Below, piece by piece: positions 45,828-54,516 of a stretch of DNA of 64,000 nt. Position 1 is the first letter of the stretch. Each line of letters begins with the position of its first letter. The translations under genes and the position numbers were made by a program. This DNA is from Shewanella sp. Isolate11. Its GTDB lineage: Bacteria > Pseudomonadota > Gammaproteobacteria > Enterobacterales > Shewanellaceae. Location of the stretch: positions 124,001 through 188,000 of the forward strand of contig NZ_JAKEVF010000004.1 of assembly GCF_022398315.1 (NCBI RefSeq), in the 5' to 3' direction. The notes beneath the pieces are model-generated. The model was not told the origin of the DNA, did no database searches, and saw only the letters and a program-made list of their open reading frames with translations.

Positions 45828-47405
45828 ATGCAAGATGAAGCGCAGATAGCGCCGCAAGTTAAGCCGCCCAGTAAGGCAAAAATCTTAATGGTACAAGGCA
45901 CCACATCCGATGCGGGTAAGAGTACACTAGTGGCTGGATTGTGCCGTTACTTTGCTAAGCAAGGCGCGAAAGTCGCGCCTTTTAAACCGCAGAATATGGC
46001 GCTCAATAGTGCGGTCACCATTGACGGTGGCGAAATTGGCCGAGCTCAAGCCTTACAGGCGATTGCATGTCATTTGCCGCCTCATACCGATTTTAACCCC
46101 ATCTTGCTAAAACCCAGTTCCGATACCCGTTCGCAGGTGATCGTTCAAGGAAAAGCCTTGTCTCATATGGAAGGTGAGCAATATTTTGGTAAAAATGCCC
46201 AAGGTTATCGCACCAAAGCCATGGCTGCGGTGCTCGATTCGTTATCACGATTAACTCAGCAATATGAGTTGCTGCTGGTGGAAGGCGCGGGCAGTCCGGC
46301 CGAAATTAATCTGCGTGAGGGCGATATTGCCAATATGGGCTTTGCCGAGGCGGTAGATTGTCCAGTGATCATCATCGCCGATATCGATAAAGGCGGCGTT
46401 TTCGCTCATATTGTTGGCACCCTAGCTTTGTTGTCTGCATCAGAACGTGAGCGAGTCAAAGGTGTGGTGATTAATCGTTTTCGTGGTGATATTAGCCTGC
46501 TACAACCCGGTATCGATTGGTTAGAAGCTGAGATCAATAAGCCCGTGTTAGGCGTGTTGCCCTATCTTGATGATCTCTATCTGGACGCCGAAGATGCCAT
46601 TACTCAAGCACCGCAAAAATCGGCACAGACAAAATTTAAGGTGTTAGTGCTGATTTGGCCACGGATCAGTAATCATACCGATTTCGATGCTCTTAGGCTG
46701 CATCCCGATATCGAATTTAATTACCTTACGGTAACTTCGGTTTTTGATGGAAAGGCACCACAGGCGGATCTTATTATCTTGCCCGGCAGTAAGAGCGTGC
46801 GTCAGGATTTAGCCACTATGTTAACTAATGGCTGGGATAAATTACTCAAAACCCATTTGAGATATGGTGGCAAGGTGATCGGTATTTGTGGCGGCTATCA
46901 GATGCTGGGGTTAGCAATCGATGATCCTCAGGGGGTCGAAGGCCAAGCTGGGGAAACTGATGGCCTAGGGATGTTGCCGATTGTGACTCAGCTAACGTCC
47001 AATAAACGGTTAGCTCAGGTGTCTGGCCAGTTGGTGCTTAATGGCGAAGCGGCGCCTGTGAGCGGCTATGAAATTCATTGTGGTGAGTCGCAAATTTTAA
47101 TGCAATCTCATGCTTCTAGTGACAGTCAGCCTATTTTAACCTTGCAACAGACCGACGTGGCCGACTTGGCAGCAGAGCAGCGTCATTTCTTCGATGGTTG
47201 TCTATCCAGCGATGAGCAGATCTTTGGCACTTATCTGCATGGTATCTTTGATAATCCTGCTGCTTGTCAGTTACTGCTGAAGTGGGCGGGAATGAGTCAG
47301 GCTCCAGCCATCGATATCAATCAACTCAGAGAGCAGCAACTCGATAGATTAGCCCAGATGTTAGAACAGCATTTAGATATGGCGCAGCTTAAAGCCATGT
47401 TATGA
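45828..47405 (+). CDS. cobQ: Cobyric acid synthase (glutamine-hydrolysing)
   Basis: Amidates four carboxylates of adenosylcobyrinic acid a,c-diamide using glutamine and ATP. 525 aa. P-loop-like [19 protein letters not shown] at about 22-40, [38 protein letters not shown], and the C-terminal class I glutamine amidotransferase domain with Cys in [10 protein letters not shown] and the His/Glu site near [10 protein letters not shown]. Start: the ATG at 45828 with GAG just upstream is preferred; a GTG at 45819 adds three residues. Its presence implies use of cobyrinic diamide or partly amidated corrinoids in addition to cobinamide. Confidence 0.95.
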   Translation: MQDEAQIAPQVKPPSKAKILMVQGTTSDAGKSTLVAGLCRYFAKQGAKVAPFKPQNMALNSAVTIDGGEIGRAQALQAIACHLPPHTDFNPILLKPSSDTRSQVIVQGKALSHMEGEQYFGKNAQGYRTKAMAAVLDSLSRLTQQYELLLVEGAGSPAEINLREGDIANMGFAEAVDCPVIIIADIDKGGVFAHIVGTLALLSASERERVKGVVINRFRGDISLLQPGIDWLEAEINKPVLGVLPYLDDLYLDAEDAITQAPQKSAQTKFKVLVLIWPRISNHTDFDALRLHPDIEFNYLTVTSVFDGKAPQADLIILPGSKSVRQDLATMLTNGWDKLLKTHLRYGGKVIGICGGYQMLGLAIDDPQGVEGQAGETDGLGMLPIVTQLTSNKRLAQVSGQLVLNGEAAPVSGYEIHCGESQILMQSHASSDSQPILTLQQTDVADLAAEQRHFFDGCLSSDEQIFGTYLHGIFDNPAACQLLLKWAGMSQAPAIDINQLREQQLDRLAQMLEQHLDMAQLKAML

Positions 47406-47468
47406 GCCTACTTATCGCCAAGAAAGACCGAATCAAATTAATAAAAAATGAGTAAACAGGAAATCCAG

Positions 47469-48101
47469 ATGGATAAAGATAACCCCAAAAGTGCAACTCA
47501 AATCAGTGATGTTAAAGCCGAGCGACATAAGGCGCGCCAACAAAAAGTTAAAGATGCCGTCGATGCCAAAATCGCCAAGGCGCAGCTCGAAAAAGGGGTA
47601 CTGTTAGTCCTTACGGGTAATGGTAAGGGTAAGTCTACCGCTGGATTTGGCAATATTACTCGAGCCGTAGGCCATGGAAAAAATGCCGCAGTAGTGCAGT
47701 TTATCAAGGGGAACTGGCCCTGTGGCGAACGCGCCGTGTTGGAAAAGGTTGGGGTACAGTTTCATGTCATGGGCACTGGCTTTACTTGGGAAACCCAAGA
47801 CAGAGAAAAAGACACCCAAGCTGCCATGAGTGCATGGGAACAAGCAGAAATCTTATTGAAAGATCCCAGTATCGATATCGTCCTCTTGGACGAGCTGACC
47901 TATATGGTGAGTTATCACTATATTGAGCTTGAACGAGTGCTCGATGCGTTGAGAAATAGACCCGTTATGCAGCATGTGATCATCACAGGCAGAGCCTGTC
48001 ATCGTTCGATAATTGAGCTGGCGGATACTGTGAGTGAGGTGCAGCCGATAAAGCATGCTTTTGAGGTGGGTGTGAAGGCGCAGCTTGGTTTTGATTATTG
48101 A
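47469..48101 (+). CDS. cobO: Cob(I)yrinic acid a,c-diamide adenosyltransferase
   Basis: CobA/BtuR-type corrinoid adenosyltransferase that attaches the upper 5'-deoxyadenosyl ligand. 210 aa from the ATG at 47469, which has AGGAAA seven bases upstream; an ATG at 47448 would add seven residues. Core motifs: LVLTGNGKGKSTAGFGN (P-loop), VVQFIKGNWPCGE, FTWETQDREKD, VLLDELTYM and VIITGRACH. The N-terminal 40 residues are Lys/Ala-rich and helical, as in BtuR. Last gene of the tight cob run; a 317-bp gap with duplicated repeats follows. Confidence 0.95.
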   Translation: MDKDNPKSATQISDVKAERHKARQQKVKDAVDAKIAKAQLEKGVLLVLTGNGKGKSTAGFGNITRAVGHGKNAAVVQFIKGNWPCGERAVLEKVGVQFHVMGTGFTWETQDREKDTQAAMSAWEQAEILLKDPSIDIVLLDELTYMVSYHYIELERVLDALRNRPVMQHVIITGRACHRSIIELADTVSEVQPIKHAFEVGVKAQLGFDY

Positions 48102-48123
48102 TTTCAGCCTGTTTTTTGCTGTG

Positions 48124-48360
48124 GCGTTATTGTCTGCGCCAGTTCATCCAATCACATACTGGCGTATGCTCATGGGCTGAACTAGCTTGACGGCTTAGCC
48201 ACAGCTTCAAACAGATTGAAATGTAGGCTTAGCGGTGAAGAGACTTTTGTTTTTGGCTTCTTGAGACCGTTTTTGTAGCGTTATTGTCTGCGCCAGCTTA
48301 GCCCAATCACATACTGGCGTATGCTCATGGGCTGAACTAGCTTGACGGCTTAGCCACAGC
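48124..48360. repeat. Duplicated palindromic element (two copies, about 154-bp period)
   Basis: Copy 1 at 48124-48205, copy 2 at 48278-48360. They share GCGTTATTGTCTGCGCCAG, then differ for about seven bases, then agree over 55 bases to GCCACAGC. Each contains CATAC-TGGC-GTATG, flanked in copy 2 by AGCCCA/TGGGCT. Copy 1 is bounded by GCTGTGGC (48118-48125) and GCCACAGC. It fills the gap between cobO and btuF; no gene. Confidence 0.9.
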
Positions 48361-48418
48361 ATCAAAAGATTGAAGTGGGAGCTGCCATAGCTGTGTTTTA
48401 TAAAGGAATAAACAACCA

Positions 48419-49258
48419 ATGAAAAAATGGATCGGCTTAGTCTTGTTGTTCTGCTCAACTTTAATGACGCAGGCTATGATGAATCGGGTATTAGCGGCTC
48501 CCGCGACTAAGATTATTGCGCTGTCTCCTCATGCGGTTGAGATGCTCTACGCCATTGGGGCGGGTGACAATATTATCGCCACTACAGATCATGCCGATTA
48601 TCCTGCTGCGGCTAAAGCTATCCCGCGAATTGGCGGCTATTACGGTATTCAAATCGAACGTGTCATTGAACTTAATCCTGATCTCATCGTGGTTTGGGGC
48701 AGTGGTAACAAACAGCAAGAAATAGCACGCTTGAAACAGCTTGGTTTTACAGTTTACAACAGTGACCCGAAAACCTTAGCCGAGGTTGCCGATGATCTGA
48801 TTGAGCTTGGGGAACGTACAGGTCATCAGGCGAAGGCACAGCAAGTGGCTGATGCCTATTTGGCTAAGCTGGCACAGTTGCGAAGTGATAATCTTGTTAA
48901 GCCTGCGGTGAAGGTGTTTTATCAGTTGTGGTCTACACCACTAATGACGGTGGCCGAAGGCAGTTGGATTGAGCAGATCATCGATATATGTCATGGCGAT
49001 AATGTGTTTGTCGATGCGGCTAATGAATATCCGCAAGTGAGCTTGGAGGCGGTATTGTTAAAAATGCCCGAGGTGATTTTGCAAAGTCAGGATGAGGGCA
49101 ATATCAATGGCTTAGATTGGTCGGCATGGCAAGAGATCCCTGCAGTAAAACAGCAACATATCTATCAGCTTAACGCCGATTTGTTACATCGCGCCGCACC
49201 AAGGGCTATATTGGGTGTCGAGTCTGTGTGTGACGCCTTAGATAAAGCCCGAAACTAG
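48419..49258 (+). CDS. btuF: Cobalamin ABC transporter periplasmic binding protein
   Basis: 279 aa. The signal peptide ends near VLAAP (residue 28). Class III helical-backbone binding protein: KIIALSPHAVEMLYAIGAGD, TTDHADYPAAAKAIPRIGGYYG and IELNPDLIVVWGSG are the standard BtuF blocks, followed by a long linking helix around 125-155. Completes the BtuCDF importer, though separated from btuCD by the cob genes. The ATG at 48419 has AAGGAAT upstream. A MITE-like element begins directly after its stop. Confidence 0.93.
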   Translation: MKKWIGLVLLFCSTLMTQAMMNRVLAAPATKIIALSPHAVEMLYAIGAGDNIIATTDHADYPAAAKAIPRIGGYYGIQIERVIELNPDLIVVWGSGNKQQEIARLKQLGFTVYNSDPKTLAEVADDLIELGERTGHQAKAQQVADAYLAKLAQLRSDNLVKPAVKVFYQLWSTPLMTVAEGSWIEQIIDICHGDNVFVDAANEYPQVSLEAVLLKMPEVILQSQDEGNINGLDWSAWQEIPAVKQQHIYQLNADLLHRAAPRAILGVESVCDALDKARN

Positions 49259-49494
49259 TTAACCTGAACTCGGGATAACGAGTGTCGGAAAATCTAAATT
49301 TAACAAGCTAATTCAATGCTATAAAGGATTAGTTCGAAAAGGAAAGTCTATTTTCTGACTGAATGTGCAGATTTTTGGGCATATCAAGGCGCTCTGTCGT
49401 ACACCATAGCGTGCTATGGTTAGGCAGAGCAACGCAGAGAGGCACGCAAAGGTGCCTATTCAGCGGCTCTGCTTATCCAGAGCTCAGGTTAGCT
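49259..49494. mobile_element. MITE-like element after btuF
   Basis: About 236 bp bounded by TTAACCTGAACTCGGGATAA (49259-49278) and the inverted CTAACCTGAGCTCTGGATAA (49475-49494 read in reverse); 17 of 20 bases agree. Inside are the palindrome ACCATAGC-GT-GCTATGGT (about 49402-49419) and several GGCACGC/GGTGCC-type segments, with no coding frame. It abuts the btuF stop codon. Target-site duplication is unclear. Confidence 0.65.
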
Positions 49495-49524
49495 ACTCAT
49501 CTTAGTTATTAAATAGGACCCCAT

Positions 49525-49908
49525 ATGACAACATTATTAACCTGCTTGCTGATTGCGATTCTCCTGCCCTATCTGGCCAAAGGGCCGGTGGCAGTGGCAA
49601 TGGCAAAATTGGGGGGATACGATAACCATCACCCGCGTAGTCAACAGGCACAGCTTACGGGCTTTGGTGCACGAGCCATGGCGGGGCATCAAAACGGTTT
49701 CGAATCCTTGCTGATTTTTGCGATAGCCGTGTTGACCGTGATGGCGTTAGACAAAGTAAACGACATGGTAACTAGCTTAGCCGTGGTCTATGTCGTCTCC
49801 AGAGTGATTTATCACATCTTGTATCTGTTAGATAAAAGTAGTTTGAGATCTCTAGTGTGGTTTGTGGGATTCTTTAGCGTCTTAGGAATTTTCTGCCAAG
49901 CCTATTAA
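49525..49908 (+). CDS. MAPEG family membrane protein
   Basis: 127 aa with four hydrophobic helices. The stretch GGYDNHHPRSQQAQLTGFGARAMAGHQNGFESL with its polar charged residues is typical of bacterial MAPEG (membrane-associated eicosanoid/glutathione metabolism) proteins; eukaryotic relatives are microsomal glutathione transferases. Bacterial roles are largely untested. Single gene between the MITE-like element and the SMC-like operon. Confidence 0.88.
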   Translation: MTTLLTCLLIAILLPYLAKGPVAVAMAKLGGYDNHHPRSQQAQLTGFGARAMAGHQNGFESLLIFAIAVLTVMALDKVNDMVTSLAVVYVVSRVIYHILYLLDKSSLRSLVWFVGFFSVLGIFCQAY

Positions 49909-49915
49909 TCCTGTG

Positions 49916-49975
49916 TCAGCAGTAAATGTCAGCTATAGATATCGACCTACAAATATCTAAGACATTTTCTGCTGA
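49916..49975. repeat. Long imperfect hairpin between MAPEG gene and SMC operon
   Basis: TCAGCAGTAAATGTC (49916-49930) pairs with GACATTTTCTGCTGA (49961-49975), one mismatch; inside, AGATAT (49937-49942) pairs with ATATCT (49953-49958). No T-run, so it is a doubtful terminator. It could be a small palindromic repeat. Confidence 0.75.
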
Positions 49976-50184
49976 ATTCTCGATCAAACTGTGCTTTGAG
50001 CACGGTTTTTAAACGTCTAAAAGCCTCTACCTCTCGCCTTGATTGCCAAGCCTGCAGCTTTGATTTACTTTAGGGCATAGTCTTAGGTTATACCGTATTG
50101 CAGACCCTCTCAGCTCAGGGTTTGTGCTTAGTGGATATTAACAACGCTATTGTTTTGCAACAGCGTTGTTTGGAAAGGAAACAG

Positions 50185-53100
50185 ATGCCAAGTTTGAATC
50201 GAATTGTGCTGATTAATACGCACCTCCCCGGCGTTGTCGAACTCGCCCTCGATGGACACACCAATATTTGTGGTACCAATGCTTCGGGCAAGACCACGTT
50301 GCAAAGACTGATCCCGGTTTTTTATGGTGAATATCCCAGCCGCGTGGTGCCGTCGACTCGTGACAGTTTCGAGCGTTGGTATCTGCCCCACGATTCTAGC
50401 TACATTATTTATGAATATCTGCGCGATGATGGCTTGATGAATCAGGCAGTGTTGGCGTCTGCCGGTGACGGTAAAGGGGTTAATTATCGCTTTATTGCCA
50501 AAGGCTTCGAGCTGGAAGATTATGTAAAGTCTCACCAAGGAGACACCATTTTATGCCATAACATGGCCGAGTTGGGTCGTGAGATGAAACGTAACGGCGT
50601 GGCAATCACTAACCTGCTCAATACCCGCGAATTCCGCGCCATCATTCAAAACGATCGCACCTTACTCAGTACCGGTAGTAACCGCAGTGAGCTGCGCGGT
50701 TATGCGCGTCAGTTCTCCTTGTGTCAAAGTGAGCACTCGCTGCGTCATATCGAAAAATTGGCCAAAGCGGTGCATTCAAAAGAGGGTAAGATGGAGACGA
50801 TCAAATCGATGATCGCCGCCATTTTAGAAGAGGATGGCGTTAATCCGCCGAGTTCTCGCCTTAATCCACAACGTGTAGAAGCTTGGATCCGAGAGAGTCA
50901 ATTAATCCAAGGTTTCGAACAGATCCGTCCCGAGTTTGAAAAATTAGAGCAAGAGTTCAATCAGCTGCTCAGCGCCGAACAACGACTGGCGGGTCTCAAA
51001 CGCGGTTATGCCAAAGACGAAGCCGCCGAATTAGCGCGCCAAGAACAGAATCAACAACGCTCTAAAGAATTAGGTCATCAGCTCAGACAGCTTGACGATG
51101 AATGGAAAGAGGTTCGAGATGAGCTCAATCTCGACTTGTCTGCTGCTAAGGGGGATGTGGCTAAGATTGAGCATGAGCTGGATGCTATCGAAGATCAGCA
51201 TGCCAGTTTCCTCGATGCCGATATCGAACAGGCTAAATTGGATTTAGAGCAATTGCCGAGCTGGCGCGCAAATCTGGAAAACCTAACCGAGCGTCATAAG
51301 CTACAAACCGAAAAGCATCAAGATATTGAGGCGGCTTACAATGCCCGTCGTAGCAAGATTGGTGAAAATCTTAACCGTGAACTGGAAAAGCTCGACAAAG
51401 AGCAAGATAAACACCGTGAAGCTCGTGATAAACAGCAGACCTTGGCCCGTAGTGAGTTAGCCACATTAGAAGAGCAGTGGCGTGAGCAGATTGAAGCGGG
51501 TAAGGCTAAGCATAGCGAGCAAGTGTATCAACATAAGCTCACCGCTGCCGAGCTGACCATGCAGGTGAATAATGTCACCTACAGCGAAGAGGAAAAATTG
51601 GCACTCGCGGTATTCGATGAGCGGATTTCCCGTGCCGATGAAGAGCAGGAAGTGTGCAATCTCAAGTTGGACCGCCTCAGCAGTGAGGAGCGTAAACTTA
51701 GAGCCAAACGCGATCAGGCTAACGAGGCGTTGCGCCAAGCGGGCCAACGGGTGATTGAGCGTCAAACTGCGCTGGATGAGTTACATCATGTGTTGTATCC
51801 CCAGTCTCATACCCTGCTGGAATATCTGCGTAAAGAGGTCAACGGTTGGGAAACCAATATAGGTAAGCTGATTAATCCCGAACTCTTGCATCGCAGCGAT
51901 TTGCATCCGACACCGTCTCAAGGCAACAGTTTTTGTGGTGTCGAGTTAGATCTAAAAGCCCTGGAAATTCCAGAATATGCCGCGTCCGAACAGGAACTTC
52001 GGGGGCGTTATAGCGAGGCGGAAGAAGCCTTGGCCAGTGCCAAAAGCTTGCAGGCAGAAGCCGAAGATCAGCTGGTGGCCATCAATGCCGAGCTAGATAA
52101 GCTGAACCGTGAGCTGACTTTTGCTAAAACGGCCTATAAAAATAGCCGTGATGATCTGCGTCGTTTATTCGATGAAAAACGTAGCGAGCAGGAAAAAATC
52201 AACAAGGCGCTGAGTGCCCGTAAGGCCGAGTCGCAAAAACGATTATCCAGATTAGACAGCGAGCTTAAACAGTTACATGCCCAGCATCAGGCTTGGGTTG
52301 ATGATCAAAAAGAGCAAGCTCTCGAAGCGCGGATGGAGAAAAACGCCTACTGGCAAGAGGTGGTTGGCGTATTAGATAACCAGCTTTTACAAGTTAAGCA
52401 AAATATCGGGGAGCGTCGAGACGCGGCCAAGAGCGAACAGAAAGCCTGTGAGCAGTGGTATAAAAATGAACTCAAATCTCGCGGCGTCGATGAGGATAAA
52501 ATTGTTCAGCTTAAACAGAGCATTCGAGAGCTGGAAAGCAATATCAGCCATGCCGATCAGCGCCGCAGCGAAGTATTGCGTTTCGATGATTGGTATCAAC
52601 ACACTTGGTTGTCGCGTAAGCCAAAACTGCAAACTGAACTCAGTAAAGTCAAAATGGCCGCCTCTGAACTGGAGCAACAGCTGACCTCAAGATCCAACGA
52701 AGTTAAACAGCAGAGACAACAACTCGATAATGAGCGTAAGCAGTCGGATGCCGCCCAAGTGGAAGCTTCTGAAAACCTCACTAAGCTTCGCAGTGTCATG
52801 CGTAAACTGGCCGAGTTGAAACTGCCAGCCAACAATGATGAGCTGCAAGGTGGCCTGAGTGAACGCTTGCGTCAAGGTGAAGAGCTACTGCTTAAACGTG
52901 ATCAATTGCTGGGCTCGGTTAAGCAATATATCGAGCATTTCGATTCGGTGATTTTAAGTAAGTCGGGCTCAAGTTTGTCTGAAACTTGGGAGCGAGTTCG
53001 AGACGAATCTAGCTTCATCAATGATAAGGGCATACGTTTACTGGATTATCGTAAGTTGGTGCCACAGCTTGAGCAGCTACTTAATGTGTTAGTGCCACAG

Positions 53101-53853
53101 GCGGTCATGGGCTTGCGTGAACAAGGGCGTAACTTCGGTATCGATTTAACGGCGTTTTACGATGTATTAGCGGATATCGATCGCCGCATCGCCTCACAGA
53201 GTGCGCGTATTACCCGTGAAGTGGGTGAAGAGCTGTTCCTCGATGGTGTGAGTGAGTCGGCGGTTAAGATCCGATCACGTATCAGCGAGTTGGAATTCTG
53301 GCCTGAGCTAGAAGAGTTTGTGAAAGCCTTCCGTCAGTGGAAAGCCGATGGCTTTGCCGAATTGCCAGATGAGCATTACACCAACAGCATGCGCCGCGCC
53401 TTAGATATTATCGGTCGTGCAGCACTCTCGGGCGGCATTGCCAAGCTGCTGGAGATCGAATTACGCTTGAAAGAAGGTAACAGCGATCTGGTGATCCGCA
53501 CCGACCGTCAGCTCAATGAATCTTCCAGTCACGGTATGGCGTACCTCATTTTATGTAAGTTCTTACTGGCCTTTACCCGCTTATTGCGTGGCCGTGCCGA
53601 TGTGACTATTCATTGGCCAATCGATGAATTAGGTACCTTGCACCATGGCAACGTGAAGAAGATTTTCGATGCCTGTGAAAATAATAATATCAATGTATTA
53701 GGCGCGTTCCCTAACCCAGAGTCTGAGGTGTTAAACCTGTTTGCCAATCGCTATATCATCAATAAACAGACCAAGAAGTTGCAGGTGGTGAAACCTCAGG
53801 TGAATCCTATTGCCGATAAACTCAGCCAGCGATTTGCCAAGGAGGCGGTGTAA
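50185..53853 (+). CDS. SMC-like ATPase of a three-gene condensin-type cassette (DUF3584/MksB/JetC-like)
   Basis: 1222 aa. Start at ATG 50185 with AAGGAA five bases upstream. N-terminal half-head with Walker A GTNASGKTTLQ at about 28-38. A very long charged coiled coil (about 270-950, many Gln/Glu/Lys/Arg heptads) is broken near 560-620 by a compact non-coiled part (LLEYLRKEVNGWETNIGKLI ... GVELDLKALEIP) that would be the hinge. C-terminal half-head: signature-like LNESSSHGMAYLIL and Walker B TIHWPIDELGTL. I believe it falls in DUF3584 (Pfam PF12128), P-loop proteins of 940-1230 aa. The two small genes that follow are as expected for a KITE and a kleisin, so the set resembles MksBEF or JetABC (Wadjet). 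Role inferred: DNA loop extrusion or chromosome maintenance. Confidence 0.82.
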   Translation: MPSLNRIVLINTHLPGVVELALDGHTNICGTNASGKTTLQRLIPVFYGEYPSRVVPSTRDSFERWYLPHDSSYIIYEYLRDDGLMNQAVLASAGDGKGVNYRFIAKGFELEDYVKSHQGDTILCHNMAELGREMKRNGVAITNLLNTREFRAIIQNDRTLLSTGSNRSELRGYARQFSLCQSEHSLRHIEKLAKAVHSKEGKMETIKSMIAAILEEDGVNPPSSRLNPQRVEAWIRESQLIQGFEQIRPEFEKLEQEFNQLLSAEQRLAGLKRGYAKDEAAELARQEQNQQRSKELGHQLRQLDDEWKEVRDELNLDLSAAKGDVAKIEHELDAIEDQHASFLDADIEQAKLDLEQLPSWRANLENLTERHKLQTEKHQDIEAAYNARRSKIGENLNRELEKLDKEQDKHREARDKQQTLARSELATLEEQWREQIEAGKAKHSEQVYQHKLTAAELTMQVNNVTYSEEEKLALAVFDERISRADEEQEVCNLKLDRLSSEERKLRAKRDQANEALRQAGQRVIERQTALDELHHVLYPQSHTLLEYLRKEVNGWETNIGKLINPELLHRSDLHPTPSQGNSFCGVELDLKALEIPEYAASEQELRGRYSEAEEALASAKSLQAEAEDQLVAINAELDKLNRELTFAKTAYKNSRDDLRRLFDEKRSEQEKINKALSARKAESQKRLSRLDSELKQLHAQHQAWVDDQKEQALEARMEKNAYWQEVVGVLDNQLLQVKQNIGERRDAAKSEQKACEQWYKNELKSRGVDEDKIVQLKQSIRELESNISHADQRRSEVLRFDDWYQHTWLSRKPKLQTELSKVKMAASELEQQLTSRSNEVKQQRQQLDNERKQSDAAQVEASENLTKLRSVMRKLAELKLPANNDELQGGLSERLRQGEELLLKRDQLLGSVKQYIEHFDSVILSKSGSSLSETWERVRDESSFINDKGIRLLDYRKLVPQLEQLLNVLVPQAVMGLREQGRNFGIDLTAFYDVLADIDRRIASQSARITREVGEELFLDGVSESAVKIRSRISELEFWPELEEFVKAFRQWKADGFAELPDEHYTNSMRRALDIIGRAALSGGIAKLLEIELRLKEGNSDLVIRTDRQLNESSSHGMAYLILCKFLLAFTRLLRGRADVTIHWPIDELGTLHHGNVKKIFDACENNNINVLGAFPNPESEVLNLFANRYIINKQTKKLQVVKPQVNPIADKLSQRFAKEAV

Positions 53854-54516
53854 ATGAGTAATCCAAGCCAAAGCGTACAAAGCGTATTAGTGGGCCAAGG
53901 TGCGGTCATTGAGAGTCTGCTTCGGGGTGAGTTTATCTGCCGTACCAGTAATGAAGAAGCGTGGCGCACACTGAAGTCGTCGACCACGCGCGATAGTGTT
54001 GAGCAATACCTTAATCAGATTAATCGCACCGTGGCTTCGGCTGGTGAGGGCGAGGTGTTTTTCTGCGGTTATCAGCAGTTGGGAGAAAACGAGCGCAAGG
54101 TGATATCCAGTCAGTTTCGCGATATCTGTAATGGGCTTATTCCACTGGTGGAATGGTTGGTATTAGTACAAGAAGCTAGTGGCCAAGATGCGCCATTATC
54201 GGAAGGGGCAGCGGTACGTTTAAGTGAACTGCAGATGCGCATCGAAGATACGCCGGCGTTTCGTGAGCAATTGGCCAAGATAAGTCATTACCGTTTATTT
54301 GGCTCCAGCAGTACTCAGGTGGATGCCCAAATAAAGTTAGTGTTTAAGCGTTTGGTCGAGCTAGGTTATCTGCTGCGTCCCAATGCCGAGAAGCAAATTT
54401 ATATTGCAACAGGCAAGCTGGATTACCTTTATGAGGTGATTCGCTTTATCGACGAAACCGAAGGTTTGAGTCTAGAGGCGCAGGCTGAAACTGCGATTCA
54501 ACGGGATCTTATCTAA
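53854..54516 (+). CDS. Small winged-helix-like subunit of the SMC cassette (MksE/JetB-like, tentative)
   Basis: 220 aa, acidic, no signal peptide. Starts immediately after the ATPase stop (TAAATG) with a perfect AAGGAGG inside the upstream gene, so the two are translated together at high, matched levels. The C-terminal part, VDAQIKLVFKRLVELGYLL then KQIYIATGKLDYLYEVIRFI, reads like a winged helix (helix-turn-helix plus beta wing). Size and position match KITE-type subunits such as MksE or JetB (DUF4194). The assignment rests on architecture and context, not on clear family motifs. Confidence 0.65.
   Translation: MSNPSQSVQSVLVGQGAVIESLLRGEFICRTSNEEAWRTLKSSTTRDSVEQYLNQINRTVASAGEGEVFFCGYQQLGENERKVISSQFRDICNGLIPLVEWLVLVQEASGQDAPLSEGAAVRLSELQMRIEDTPAFREQLAKISHYRLFGSSSTQVDAQIKLVFKRLVELGYLLRPNAEKQIYIATGKLDYLYEVIRFIDETEGLSLEAQAETAIQRDLI

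Noticed and set aside
48124..48360. Duplicated element as integron attC sites
   Set aside because: No GTTRRRY core with matching inverse core, no cassette genes and no integrase.
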